Shown: piece by piece, positions 15,909 through 25,179 of the stretch
How the letters are laid out: each line of letters opens with the position of its first letter
How positions within the stretch are numbered: the first letter of the stretch is position 1
IMG/VR virus record: IMGVR_UViG_3300047491_000311
Span: 1-38,839 of that record
Direction: 5' to 3' (one strand)
Length of the DNA stretch: 38,839 nt
From: a virus
The notes under the pieces: generated by a model
Databases searched by the model: none
Told to the model about the DNA's origin: nothing
What the model saw: the letters and a program-made list of their open reading frames with translations, nothing else
Made by a program: the position numbers and the translations under genes

Positions 15909-16360
15909 TGTACGCAAATGCGCCTCCAGAAGTTGAAGCTATAAAGTCTATGCTGCTTCTCTGCTCGACTTGGACAGGGTTAAGCGGGACCATCCATTAC
16001 CCGTCAGCAAGTGCCGGTAATTCTGCGTCACCAGATGCGCCTCCTTTTATCGTTATTGAACCTGTCAAGAATACGCCTAAAGTCATAGCCCCCGGCCTTG
16101 TTATGCCTGGTGGGACTATCCAGCTTATACTGGTTATGGTAGACTCTACCGGACAGGATATTGAAAAGAAGGCAAGAGCTATATGCGATGAGCTAGGTCT
16201 TGTACCTACCGGACTTCCTATAACTTCCACTGATGTTGGCATGTGTTCAGAACCAGATGCAGGGGCAAGAGCCTCGCAAGAATACTCAGACGAAAACACT
16301 CTTTCGCAAGCTAACGCTATACGCTCGATACCTATTATTATCACCTTTGGACTAACCTAA
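15908..16360 (+). CDS. Tail terminator/completion-like protein
   Basis: 150 residues with the pattern of phage tail-completion proteins: an N-terminal helix, an IVIEPVKNTPK strand, a strand with GTIQLILVMVD, then a helix (IEKKARAICDEL). This is consistent with lambda gpU/gpZ-type folds that end the tail tube. The gene lies directly before the tail-tube gene, as usual. The coding strand contains GGTAGACTCTACC at 16138-16150, which keeps the core of the phage palindrome. Confidence 0.55.
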   Translation: MYANAPPEVEAIKSMLLLCSTWTGLSGTIHYPSASAGNSASPDAPPFIVIEPVKNTPKVIAPGLVMPGGTIQLILVMVDSTGQDIEKKARAICDELGLVPTGLPITSTDVGMCSEPDAGARASQEYSDENTLSQANAIRSIPIIITFGLT

Positions 16361-16361
16361 C

Positions 16362-17279
16362 ATGGCTAATACATTCGTTGTTTCTGGTATGGGGTTTGCG
16401 AAACTCAATACCGTAACCATACCTGTAACTGATATCAGTTATTCCCCTAACCTTGGCGTTGAGCCTTTCCGTAGTGGTGGCGATATTAACGCTTCAATGG
16501 TACGCCGCGCCGGGAGCAGGCCAGTTTTCCGGTTTACTGCGCCTCTGGCATCAGTATGGGGCGTCTTAGGTTCTTTCCTGCCTGTCGCCGCTACCGCCTT
16601 TGAAATGTACCAGGCTCTCTTTACCTCTGGTCTGCGTGTCTCAACTGGTGCGACCATCTACAAACTTCATACAACCGGAACGGCTTACGCTGTCATCACT
16701 GGCATCTCACCCTCTGGCGGTACTGTTCCAATTATCAATGCTGAAGTAACCGTGTATCTCTGCTCTATTGATGGTCTGCTGGATCCTATCACTGTCACCA
16801 CTGGCTCTCTGCCTACTCTAGCGGCAACTCCCACACTGCATACCATTGGCCCGATGGTTGACAACACAACGGCTGTATGGGGCTTAAAGACTTGGCGTAT
16901 AGATACTGGTGTCGGTATGGAGCCTATTCAGTCTGATGGGTTCTTCTACCCATCATCCTACCGCACGAACCTCATACAAGCCTCTGCGACTGTATCACAT
17001 GCCGATGCTGCCACTCTCTATGCCGCACTAACAAGTGACGGTAAAGACTCAACAGGAGCAGGGTTTATCCTGTACGCCCGTGCTTATAATATGACCACAA
17101 AGGTTCTGGATACCACAGGGTACTCATTCACTTTCGCTAAGGCTTTTGCATCACTAGATCAAATCCGGCTTTCTGGAACGGATTTGGCAGAGCTAGGCGT
17201 AACCCTGACAAGTTACGCTGATCCTGGCAGCCTGGTGCATCCTATAACCGTAGCTACCTCTGCCACACTACCTACCTAA
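16362..17279 (+). CDS. Major tail tube protein
   Basis: 305 residues, Thr/Ser/Ala-rich and mainly beta, with an N terminus (VVSGMGFAKLNTVTIPVTDIS) and a repeat-like C-terminal half typical of tail tube proteins. Position fits: after the terminator-like gene, before the chaperone-like and tape-measure genes. It is longer than a minimal tube protein, and about residues 130-200 may be an added surface domain. Assignment rests on context and composition. Confidence 0.65.
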   Translation: MANTFVVSGMGFAKLNTVTIPVTDISYSPNLGVEPFRSGGDINASMVRRAGSRPVFRFTAPLASVWGVLGSFLPVAATAFEMYQALFTSGLRVSTGATIYKLHTTGTAYAVITGISPSGGTVPIINAEVTVYLCSIDGLLDPITVTTGSLPTLAATPTLHTIGPMVDNTTAVWGLKTWRIDTGVGMEPIQSDGFFYPSSYRTNLIQASATVSHADAATLYAALTSDGKDSTGAGFILYARAYNMTTKVLDTTGYSFTFAKAFASLDQIRLSGTDLAELGVTLTSYADPGSLVHPITVATSATLPT

Positions 17280-17870
17280 GTGTTATACTATAAGGCACAT
17301 ATAAGCAAAGGCGGAGAACTACCGGCTGAATTGGCCGGTTGGCGTTCCACTTCATTCGATTATTCGCTTAATGAGCAAGTAGACGGCGATACACGGGTTG
17401 TTGCCATTACTGAGCCTTTTATATTCGATAAGCCTTCTCATGGTTGGATTAAACTAGGCCAAGGCTGGGAGGTTGCGTCTAAGGGTCAGTTTAACCCTAT
17501 AAGCCATCTCAAAGTGTCTAGTAAATGGATGGGGCGTGTTGTAGAAGTTGACGGAGTACCTTGGTTCCTGCCTGTCGTTATTGGGAAGTCCAAGGAACGG
17601 CTTTTTAAGGTATTCTACGGGGGGAAAGACTTTAAGCCTGTCCTTTCTGATGAACAAGTAGAATTCCTCGCCCTAGCGAACGAAATAAGGGATTGCCACG
17701 ATTCTGGTATGATGCCGGAAGCCTCTGTGCAGGCTTTTTGGGCTGCCAGGCTACTTACCCTGACTTACTGCCTATCTACAACCAGTATCAGTCTATTAGA
17801 TATATTGTCGGAAGATTTAATTACAGAAGCTCTAAGCCTGGCAGGGGGATACCATGCCAGCATCGACTGA
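17280..17870 (+). CDS. Tail assembly chaperone-like protein
   Basis: 196 residues starting with GTG immediately after the tail-tube stop. The order tube, this gene, 17854 gene, tape measure matches siphovirus chaperone placement. The C-terminal 80 residues are helical (around EQVEFLALANEIRDCHDSG). No clear slippery site linking it to the next frame was found; the next gene starts at 17854 with its own GGGGGA ribosome site. The function is inferred from position. Confidence 0.5.
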   Translation: MLYYKAHISKGGELPAELAGWRSTSFDYSLNEQVDGDTRVVAITEPFIFDKPSHGWIKLGQGWEVASKGQFNPISHLKVSSKWMGRVVEVDGVPWFLPVVIGKSKERLFKVFYGGKDFKPVLSDEQVEFLALANEIRDCHDSGMMPEASVQAFWAARLLTLTYCLSTTSISLLDILSEDLITEALSLAGGYHASID

Positions 17871-18510
17871 TTTATATTATAATATAGACGGTCTTACTGG
17901 CTTCACCAAGAAGATACCGTATGATATGACGGTGTTGGACGCTAGGGACGCATCTGATGTTTTGAAACTGGCAGCCGCTAGAGCTATGGAATGGTTTATC
18001 AAAAACCGTCTTCCAGACCGCTTTACAGGGTTTGCATTCTCTCTAGGGTATTCCGCAAACCCTAATACATGGGCAAGGAAGAAACAATTTGCCAGAGATT
18101 ACAACCCGGAGGCAATCAAGCCTAATATAATGACAGGCCGCGCCAAAATGGAGATATTGAACGGTGCTAGAGTGCAGACCGTTGGCATAGGTGGGGCTAA
18201 GAGTGGTAATGTAAGAGCCAAACTCATATATCAAGGGAAGCCAAGCTATCTCAACGCCCAAACATCCGGTGTTACAAATAGGGTATTGGAAACCATATTG
18301 CCCAAAGAAGCCGCACAGATGGCCGATGTTTTCTTTAATGATGTTGCTGCTTCTATGAGTACAGTTGCATTGCGTAATGTTGTAAATCGCCAAGGTAATA
18401 AAATAACACGGAGAATAAGTGTTGCTCCTGAGATTTCCCAACAATTCGGAAGGACAACCAGGGCAACTTTAACAACCGCAAGGAATTCTGGAGTAAAAAA
18501 TGCCATCTAG
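17854..18510 (+). CDS. Unknown tail-region protein
   Basis: 218 residues, basic, with a central ARKKQFARDYNPE segment and a C terminus rich in Arg/Thr. A strong GGGGGA precedes the ATG, which overlaps the previous gene by 17 bp. It lies between chaperone-like and tape-measure genes, so a tail-assembly or minor tail role is expected. I do not recognise the family. Confidence 0.55.
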   Translation: MPASTDLYYNIDGLTGFTKKIPYDMTVLDARDASDVLKLAAARAMEWFIKNRLPDRFTGFAFSLGYSANPNTWARKKQFARDYNPEAIKPNIMTGRAKMEILNGARVQTVGIGGAKSGNVRAKLIYQGKPSYLNAQTSGVTNRVLETILPKEAAQMADVFFNDVAASMSTVALRNVVNRQGNKITRRISVAPEISQQFGRTTRATLTTARNSGVKNAI

Positions 18511-19609
18511 CACTTCTGGTATAGGGGGGCAAACACAAGCCGATCAAGTCCTTGAAAAGCAGAAGCAAGAACTTGCTGATGTACTCAAAGCTGAGACTGC
18601 CCTAAGAAAAGAGAAGTTGACAGCCGCCAAGGCTCGCCAAGTCAATATGTCTGTTGCTGATTACTCGGCACTTAGCGAGGCAGATAAGCAAGCCGCCCCT
18701 AAGCTATTCCAGGCTCAGTCAATAGAGGCGGCACGGATCGCTAAGAATTTTGAGAGTGAGCAGGCGTTACTTAAAGAGCAGGAAGCGGAAAAGAAGAAGG
18801 CACTAGCGGAATCCGCTGATAAATTACGCACATTTGCTGGTGTTGTTGGGGTTGCTGCTTTAGGCATTTCTACTATAAACTCTGCATTGAAAGAGATGCA
18901 GTCTCTTAGGTCTTCTGGAGCAGAAGAAATTGGTTCTTCCCGTATCTCATTAGCATCTTCACTTGCTGGCCTAGGGTACAGTCCTAAGCAGCAAGACGAG
19001 ATGATCAAGAAGGGTGAGACTCAGGGAGCTTTAGGTAAGTTTATCACCCCTCAACAAAGAGCCCAGCTATTTGCGGCGGCTGAAAAAACCAGGGCTGGAA
19101 CAATGGTCCCTGCGTCTGATTCGTTAAGGAATCAGATAGAATCTATTATAAATGATGTTGGTTCTGGCAAAGTACCATTTCAGGATGCACTATCAGCATT
19201 AGGCCAGCCGTTCCTCCCTCAGACTGCATTGGGCATTAGGCGTCAGGGTGCAAAGGCTATTGGGAGGAAAGGATTAGAAGCATTAGCCAATGAGGCTACA
19301 CTTGCTTCTGAAAGGGCGCAATCGCAGGCAGAAAATATTGAAATAGGAAGGATAGAACAGGCTTCTGATATATCTATTGAGTCTCAGGCTAGAGATGATA
19401 TGCTAGGAGGATTGACAAGGATTTTCGATAATCCATTAGGTAGGTTATTTGGCCGCTCATTGGTAGATATTGATAATTCCGTACAAGATACTCAATCCTT
19501 CAAATCATTTAGACAAATAAATGATTCTGTAAACCCTGTAACAGTGATTCTTAATGCAATTTCAAATAAATTAGACCCATTACCACCTAGCACAAACCCA
19601 ACGAGGTAG
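18500..19609 (+). CDS. Short tape-measure protein
   Basis: 369 residues, largely helical. An N-terminal coiled coil (about 14-110, rich in Lys, Glu, Ala and Gln) is followed by a hydrophobic segment (LRTFAGVVGVAALGISTINSAL trimmed here to FAGVVGVAALGIS, about 113-130), then Ala-rich helices. Tape-measure proteins set tail length at roughly 1.5 angstrom per residue, so a tail of about 55 nm would be predicted, short for a siphovirus. GGAG is spaced six bases from the ATG. It precedes the tail-tip genes as expected. Confidence 0.6.
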   Translation: MPSSTSGIGGQTQADQVLEKQKQELADVLKAETALRKEKLTAAKARQVNMSVADYSALSEADKQAAPKLFQAQSIEAARIAKNFESEQALLKEQEAEKKKALAESADKLRTFAGVVGVAALGISTINSALKEMQSLRSSGAEEIGSSRISLASSLAGLGYSPKQQDEMIKKGETQGALGKFITPQQRAQLFAAAEKTRAGTMVPASDSLRNQIESIINDVGSGKVPFQDALSALGQPFLPQTALGIRRQGAKAIGRKGLEALANEATLASERAQSQAENIEIGRIEQASDISIESQARDDMLGGLTRIFDNPLGRLFGRSLVDIDNSVQDTQSFKSFRQINDSVNPVTVILNAISNKLDPLPPSTNPTR

Positions 19610-19611
19610 AT

Positions 19612-20097
19612 ATGTCATCGCCAACAGTAGCAGTTATTACTTATACTGGCACTTTGATACCAGATCAGATAACCACTTCACCTTGGAATTGCGCTAGTAT
19701 AATATTCCCTGAGTATGGCGGCATACCTACCAAAGCGCAATTCAAGCATGAGGTATTGCAACCAGACTACCTAGACTCGGCAAGGTATCGGGTTGGAGGG
19801 GCGCATTTCCCTAGGTTTAGGATGAATACCATTATACCGGCTGTCGATTACCAAACCGCACAAAAGGTTGCCAGGGAAACAGAGCTATGCCAGGGTGATA
19901 AAATCGCCATTACAATTGGCAGTAACCCTTATATAACATGCCAAGTTGTAGGTGTTATATCAAACGCTAATGTTAAAAGGGTTCTTGGTGCTTCAGTCCA
20001 AGGATTGCAAGGTGATGATGCTCCATTGGACGGTAATGCCCAAGATGCTTTCGCTTGTGTTGACAGTGAATGGGTGTTACAGTATATCGCACCATGA
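19612..20097 (+). CDS. Distal tail-like protein
   Basis: 161 residues, mainly beta, with a conserved-looking ARYRVGGAHFPRFRMNTI segment. It lies between the tape measure and the large tail-tip gene and overlaps the latter by ATGA. GAGG precedes the ATG. Position fits a distal tail protein that joins tube and tip. No family-level motif is certain. Confidence 0.5.
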   Translation: MSSPTVAVITYTGTLIPDQITTSPWNCASIIFPEYGGIPTKAQFKHEVLQPDYLDSARYRVGGAHFPRFRMNTIIPAVDYQTAQKVARETELCQGDKIAITIGSNPYITCQVVGVISNANVKRVLGASVQGLQGDDAPLDGNAQDAFACVDSEWVLQYIAP

Positions 20098-22424
20098 TAA
20101 CACTCGCCAACACAACCAGGAATAGACCAACATTCAGAATCCTTCATATGGATGAAGGAACCTGGAATTCTCAGTCATGGACAGCGTTGCCAATTCCTGC
20201 CATTATAGATAGGACCACCGGCAATATCATGTCAGGGACCGTCAGGCAAGGCGGTTTTGAATTATCGTCAATTTCCAGATGGTGTTTGCCAGATGAAGAT
20301 AGGGCAGAGTTCTTCATGGATTATGGGGTGATCAATGGAGAAACCGTCCAGCCTGTCGATCTAAGCAATAAGGTTATACGGATACAAGTCCTTAATGATG
20401 AGTCTTTCCCTAACGGTGTCACCAGCATACCGGATAACTGGAAAACCGTATTCGTTGGGTCTGTTATCCATACAAAAGGCATGGAGTTCATAGGCAATAG
20501 GCGTGCTGGTCGCATCACTTATTATTGTGCTGGTGCGTTATGGCGCACTCGTATGTGGCCTTTAGACAGGCACACAAGCGATAACTCAGTACACGCTAAA
20601 GGTCATCCAGGCTATAATGTGCCGCTTCATGGGTATTTCCGTAAGGTCTTAGGGAATAAAGGCACTGGAGTATCTGCTGACCCATTTGGTGACTTAACTG
20701 GTACTCCAGATATTTCATCTTACTATCTGAAACACTCGATACCTATAGATGGGTCTGGTTCTCCAGATTTGAAATTCACTGATGAGGAAGTTATTAAACA
20801 TGCTCTTGTGTCTTCAAGAGCTAAGAATGAGATGAAGGTATTGGTTGATCTATCGACTGGTCTATTCGGCGGAACATTCTCATGGCCGGTTTCTCCAGGT
20901 GACACATGTTGGGATATACTTCGTAGAATCTGCAATCGCCAGCGTGGCAGAGGGTCAGTATATTGCGAATATGAGGATAGCGGTTCTGGTGGGTCTGAAG
21001 TCACCTTAACGCTCAAGGCCAGTCCATCGCATACCAATGATATTGTTTACAAGCAATTCGTACCAGGTGAAATGGACGGGACAACTTTAGTAACAATACC
21101 GGCTGCAACTATTGGGGAAGATGCTGTAAATGTTGACATAAATGGTGATCACCGCATAATTAGCAATTCTTTCTTATATGAGAATCGGCTTTCATCAGTT
21201 TATGATGTTGTCGTTGTCCAAGGTGAAAAGATCCAAGTATTATGTAATCTGAATTTCTTTGGCGGTTCACTTAGCAAGCGATGGTCAACAGATGACCAGA
21301 CCGCTTTTGATGCCATAACAAATACTTATGTTCGCCAGCGCACTTCTGGACGGTGGCGGCATGTCTACCGCAGATACGGTACTGTTGAGCAATATGATTT
21401 AACCGTCAAAAATGAGCCGGGAGCCGATTCTGTTAGTATTAACTACTACACAGACGCCACTGGTGAGATAAAAATAGGCAACCCTGCGGAAGAATACGGT
21501 TTGTCATCAAACATGACCTTCCGTATACTCCCTGACCTACCTATCTATGAAGGGTGGAATTATACAACAATCCCGGCTGAAAGGTTTGATGAAGGGTCGG
21601 ATTATCTGCCTCCAGACCGCACGAATCCTATTATCATGTACCAGGCCGATACAAATACCGGCGATGGTAAGATGACATGGTTCCCGCTCCACCAAGCAGG
21701 GTTCAACATACAGCCAGATGATTTTGGGTTGTTAATTATCAACCAGAATGAGGAATCAAACGGTTTCAGATACCTTGCTGGTTCTACTGCTCCGTCTTAT
21801 AGGAGTTTTGCATCTGATTATTCAAAACCAGATATTACCTTGGCCTCCGGTGTAGACCTTAATAAATTGAATACCATTCTCGGTGTAGAGATAGGGACTA
21901 GGGTTTCCATACAATATGATAATGGAGCCGACCCTAACAAAGCATCGAATTACGATATTCTTGGGAAGCGTCTAACACTGACCATTAGCGGCATTCACCT
22001 TTGGCTTGGCGCTCCAGGTGCCATATGGGAGCTTGATTATATCCAGGCTGAAACAGTCAATAAGTGGCGTGCCGGTCTTAAACTACCAGACGATAAGATT
22101 GCAGCTATTCTCAGGGACGATAGGAACGACCTTTCATTTATCGCAGCATTGACTTGGGAATACTTTGGTCATGTCCATAATCCCGGCACATGGGGATTGA
22201 AGGACTGTGGACTATTGGACGCATTTACCGATATAAATGGGTATCGTAGGTTCTACCCGACACTTGGTCAGATTGTTTCATCAGTTACTACTTCTGGTAA
22301 CTTAGGCTCCATTGAAAACAAAATCACTCTTGATACTCCTATTTCATCCATACACTACAACCATGCACAGTGCGAAACAACATGGCGCACAGATTTCATA
22401 TCATATGATGGGAATAATCAATGA
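20094..22424 (+). CDS. Tail tip/hub protein
   Basis: 776 residues, beginning MITLANTTRNRPTF at the ATG overlapping the previous stop. Mostly beta-rich. Residues about 1-190 contain a strand pattern with RAGRITYYCAGALWRTRMW, and a later KWRAGLKLPDDKI segment precedes a C-terminal part. Size and order (after tape measure and distal tail gene) match the hub proteins of siphovirus tail tips. No peptidase or lysozyme motif is visible. It ends with an ATGA overlap to the next gene. Confidence 0.6.
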   Translation: MITLANTTRNRPTFRILHMDEGTWNSQSWTALPIPAIIDRTTGNIMSGTVRQGGFELSSISRWCLPDEDRAEFFMDYGVINGETVQPVDLSNKVIRIQVLNDESFPNGVTSIPDNWKTVFVGSVIHTKGMEFIGNRRAGRITYYCAGALWRTRMWPLDRHTSDNSVHAKGHPGYNVPLHGYFRKVLGNKGTGVSADPFGDLTGTPDISSYYLKHSIPIDGSGSPDLKFTDEEVIKHALVSSRAKNEMKVLVDLSTGLFGGTFSWPVSPGDTCWDILRRICNRQRGRGSVYCEYEDSGSGGSEVTLTLKASPSHTNDIVYKQFVPGEMDGTTLVTIPAATIGEDAVNVDINGDHRIISNSFLYENRLSSVYDVVVVQGEKIQVLCNLNFFGGSLSKRWSTDDQTAFDAITNTYVRQRTSGRWRHVYRRYGTVEQYDLTVKNEPGADSVSINYYTDATGEIKIGNPAEEYGLSSNMTFRILPDLPIYEGWNYTTIPAERFDEGSDYLPPDRTNPIIMYQADTNTGDGKMTWFPLHQAGFNIQPDDFGLLIINQNEESNGFRYLAGSTAPSYRSFASDYSKPDITLASGVDLNKLNTILGVEIGTRVSIQYDNGADPNKASNYDILGKRLTLTISGIHLWLGAPGAIWELDYIQAETVNKWRAGLKLPDDKIAAILRDDRNDLSFIAALTWEYFGHVHNPGTWGLKDCGLLDAFTDINGYRRFYPTLGQIVSSVTTSGNLGSIENKITLDTPISSIHYNHAQCETTWRTDFISYDGNNQ

Positions 22425-22903
22425 GTGGTGAGGATATACTTAACATAAACCGTAAGATTAACGAGCTTAAATCACAGATCCAGCTACTAGAGAGCCGTAG
22501 TAGGCAAACATGGTCCTACCCTCCATCTGTTAATCTTAGCTCAATAACTTATCTAGGTATAATCCGTTCCGGTAATTTGATCGTTACAGTAGGTACTACA
22601 AACTTCTACGGACTTAAATATCCTTCCGCAAATGTGACGGCAGTACCTACGACAGTGGCACCTACTGGCAACGGCGCTTGTCCTGACGGTCTAACGGCAG
22701 CATATATTGAGAGTGAGACAGGGGTACAGACTGCTGTATGGATCGGTTGGAGGTTGCAACCTGGCGGTACTGGAATTGTTTATAACGATATGGTTGGAGT
22801 CTCAATCCCTGCTGGCGCATCCATCCTCTGCCGCACAAAAATAAGCATGCCAGTGACAGCCGGTGGAGTTGTTGATGTTTATGTCCCATACCGTGTTTTA
22901 TGA
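22421..22903 (+). CDS. Tail-tip accessory or fibre-anchor protein
   Basis: 160 residues. A short N-terminal coiled coil (about 3-27, INRKINELKSQIQLLESR) is followed by a beta-rich domain (30-160). This is the usual build of a small trimeric fibre or an anchor for one. It overlaps both neighbours by ATGA, so it belongs to the tail-tip operon. Function unproven. Confidence 0.55.
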   Translation: MSGEDILNINRKINELKSQIQLLESRSRQTWSYPPSVNLSSITYLGIIRSGNLIVTVGTTNFYGLKYPSANVTAVPTTVAPTGNGACPDGLTAAYIESETGVQTAVWIGWRLQPGGTGIVYNDMVGVSIPAGASILCRTKISMPVTAGGVVDVYVPYRVL

Positions 22904-24054
22904 CAGATTATAGCGTTTCATTCACAAGTACGCAGTCTGTTGTAGGACCAGATAGCGATGGTAGGCTAGACACTACTACGACATTAGTACCTAGTATGGT
23001 TGGCGATACGGAAGTCCTTTGCCATGATCCTATCGGCCTTCGCTGGCCTAAAACTTATAGAGCAGGGTCAAGGGGAGAAGCAATGGGGACTTCTTCTAGT
23101 ATTACAGGTTTCTCGCAGACATATCAACCAATAGGCGGTGGAGGATCACCTAGAGTTTACAGGTTAAAAACTACACCTACGGCAAGTTTGAAAGGTACTG
23201 CACCTAATAGGTACGGTAGGTGGACAGATGGAGACATGGAGACTTTAATTGCAACATATACTGCACCATCACTTGATGTATTCGGATGCCCTATAGCTAT
23301 ACCTTGCGGAACATTACCTACAAATGCTCAATGGGGATTCGTTGTCCAACCCACTCATATTTGCTCTGGTTTAGGGTATATTAGCTCTGATTATTCTACT
23401 AATATACACAGTAATGCAGTTTTATGTGTTGATAGGATACAGCAAACCAATGATACTTATACACAAAATATCAATGGCGGTCCTGTAGATAATAGGTGGA
23501 TACCTATGTCAAATAATGGTACTGGAGTATATAATCTTCTTATGAAGCAATCAGACGGAGGCATTTATTTATTTGATAGAATAGGGTCTTCTAATATACG
23601 ATCTATAAATTTAAGTGGAACATTTAATCTTTATATTAGTACAGCTAATAGCGCAATTGCTGACCCTGTAGTTAATTTACTTTTCCAATGCTCAACAATA
23701 GGAGGTATTATAACAGCCTCAAGTGTCTCAACCACAAAAACAGTGGAAATTGCTGGCGAGGGGACTAATGCTAATGTTTCTGCATTGAAATATACATGCA
23801 CTTATGACTTCTCTGGAGTCTCATTGCCTCCAGGTACAATATCATATTACCTTGCATTCAGTTATACGAATGGTAGTAAAATAAACCGTGCTGGTAGCTA
23901 CTGCAATGGTGCTAATATAAGCGCATCATCGTTACCAGCTTCTCCAGTCGCTATATCTAACTTAATATCAACACCTCCACCACCATGCTTCACTAGCGAT
24001 ATGCTGCCAGGTTCAGTTGCCATGCCAGGGATGCTATGGAGGGTGCCAGTATGA
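22900..24054 (+). CDS. Beta-rich tail fibre, candidate receptor-binding protein
   Basis: 384 residues, Ser/Thr/Asn/Gly-rich with many Tyr, and a Pro-rich C-terminal segment (TPPPPCFTSDMLP). It is the last large gene of the tail block. AT-rich codon use compared with capsid genes suggests recent exchange, as is common for host-range proteins. It overlaps the next gene by ATGA. No enzymatic motif is seen. Confidence 0.55.
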   Translation: MTDYSVSFTSTQSVVGPDSDGRLDTTTTLVPSMVGDTEVLCHDPIGLRWPKTYRAGSRGEAMGTSSSITGFSQTYQPIGGGGSPRVYRLKTTPTASLKGTAPNRYGRWTDGDMETLIATYTAPSLDVFGCPIAIPCGTLPTNAQWGFVVQPTHICSGLGYISSDYSTNIHSNAVLCVDRIQQTNDTYTQNINGGPVDNRWIPMSNNGTGVYNLLMKQSDGGIYLFDRIGSSNIRSINLSGTFNLYISTANSAIADPVVNLLFQCSTIGGIITASSVSTTKTVEIAGEGTNANVSALKYTCTYDFSGVSLPPGTISYYLAFSYTNGSKINRAGSYCNGANISASSLPASPVAISNLISTPPPPCFTSDMLPGSVAMPGMLWRVPV

Positions 24055-24512
24055 GATTCTGCGCTATCTATAGCGATGGTCCTAAGCTACGGGACTCATT
24101 TATTGGCGGTTATGATATTGGCATCTGTATAAATAAGGCGGCAAATAAGATACCTAGGCAGCTTTGGAACTGGTTGTGTGCTGGTGATCTTATCGAACAC
24201 CAAGACTTGTTTGCTGAAATAAGAACACCAATAACCGGCTACTGCTGCATGCCGTCACAGAAGACCAAACTAGACTCATTTAGAAATAAGTCTGTACTAA
24301 CATGGGATACGATAGGCGTACCAGAAGGCACGCAATGGTCGATAACCGCCTCGTTCTACCTGGCAAAATGGCTCAACTCTGATTGCATCCATGTGTATGG
24401 ACACAATCAGAGATTAAGAGGCAAGCGTTATACAAAAAATAGGAAGATTTCTGAAAACGCTGAGATTAAGACAGCGTTGGAGAATATCAACCTACCCGTC
24501 AGGTTCTACTGA
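24051..24512 (+). CDS. Putative MptE/DUF115-like or glycosyltransferase-fold protein
   Basis: 153 residues starting at the ATG overlapping the previous stop (24036 would be the longer start). The pattern SDGPKL, then GYDIGICINKAA, a LCAGDLI loop, and later GVPEGTQWSITASFYLAKWL followed by IHVYGHNQR resembles small proteins of the MptE/DUF115 type or sugar-transferase folds. The similarity is by pattern only. It follows the tail fibre, so altering a surface sugar is an attractive idea. Its end overlaps the convergent minus-strand gene by 7 bp. Confidence 0.4.
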   Translation: MRFCAIYSDGPKLRDSFIGGYDIGICINKAANKIPRQLWNWLCAGDLIEHQDLFAEIRTPITGYCCMPSQKTKLDSFRNKSVLTWDTIGVPEGTQWSITASFYLAKWLNSDCIHVYGHNQRLRGKRYTKNRKISENAEIKTALENINLPVRFY

Positions 24513-24769
24513 ACTTCCTTGACGGAAGCATCCAGGCACCTAATCAGAATTACCTTCTCAGCCTCATCCTGGCTGGCATAGAGAGTTGCATACTTCTGAT
24601 GCTTCTCCCAGCCGCCAATCGTCACAGTCTTCTTTAGTGTATCATCGAAATACTTGAACGGAAGGCCACCAGCCTGCCGCCAGGCACCAGTGACAGGATC
24701 TTTGTATAGGCAGGGCGTCTGCCAATACGGAGGTTGCTTCATGTTGTTGTTTACGATAACGAATGGCAT
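24506..24769 (-). CDS. Unknown small phage protein
   Basis: 87 residues with a Trp/Pro-rich middle (QPPYWQTPCLYKDPVTGAW). AGAAAGG lies four bases before the ATG, a good ribosome site. It is the last gene of the long minus-strand unit and converges with the plus-strand gene at 24051-24512. No obvious terminator lies between the two converging units. Confidence 0.55.
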   Translation of the reverse strand: MPFVIVNNNMKQPPYWQTPCLYKDPVTGAWRQAGGLPFKYFDDTLKKTVTIGGWEKHQKYATLYASQDEAEKVILIRCLDASVKEVQ

Positions 24770-24810
24770 AAAGCCTTTCTGTGTTTAGCGGAGCTTATCC
24801 CGCAGTTAAG

Positions 24811-25068
24811 CTATTTCTTGATCCTGTAACCACGCTTCCAAAGAACTTCTGCTATGTCTGATGCTAATACCTCTACGGCATGCTCTTTCAAGTCAGGTCT
24901 ACTGATATGGATAGTCTCGTGTATCACACTGTCTAGGTAGTCTTTTTCTCTGGTATTTGCAGGAGGAATTACTATAGACTTAGAGAAAATGGCAATCCCT
25001 TTATAATTCTCAATCAATACCTGTACCCTGCCAACAGATAAATTAACAGAGAAGTCTTTAACAGTCAC
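24811..25068 (-). CDS. Small HExxH metallopeptidase-like protein
   Basis: About 85 residues from GTG 25068, chosen because AAGGGA lies eight bases upstream; ATG 25098 or TTG 25104 are alternatives. It carries HETIH near residue 50, a zinc HExxH motif, followed by helices ending in AEVLWKRGYR. This matches a widespread small phage family with a similar HE(M/T)(L/I)H-D/E-E-LW pattern. A protease activity is assumed from the motif, not shown. A 17-residue open frame (25123-25070) ends two bases upstream of the GTG and may couple its translation. Confidence 0.6.
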   Translation of the reverse strand: MTVKDFSVNLSVGRVQVLIENYKGIAIFSKSIVIPPANTREKDYLDSVIHETIHISRPDLKEHAVEVLASDIAEVLWKRGYRIKK

Positions 25069-25179
25069 TTTAGAATCCCTTGAGTTTAAGGATGGCATCA
25101 GCAATAATACTAGACCTAACCATGTCTTCCTACTCTAACTTCTCTTGTAATGCCAGCATCAGAATATGCAGTATGTCCA

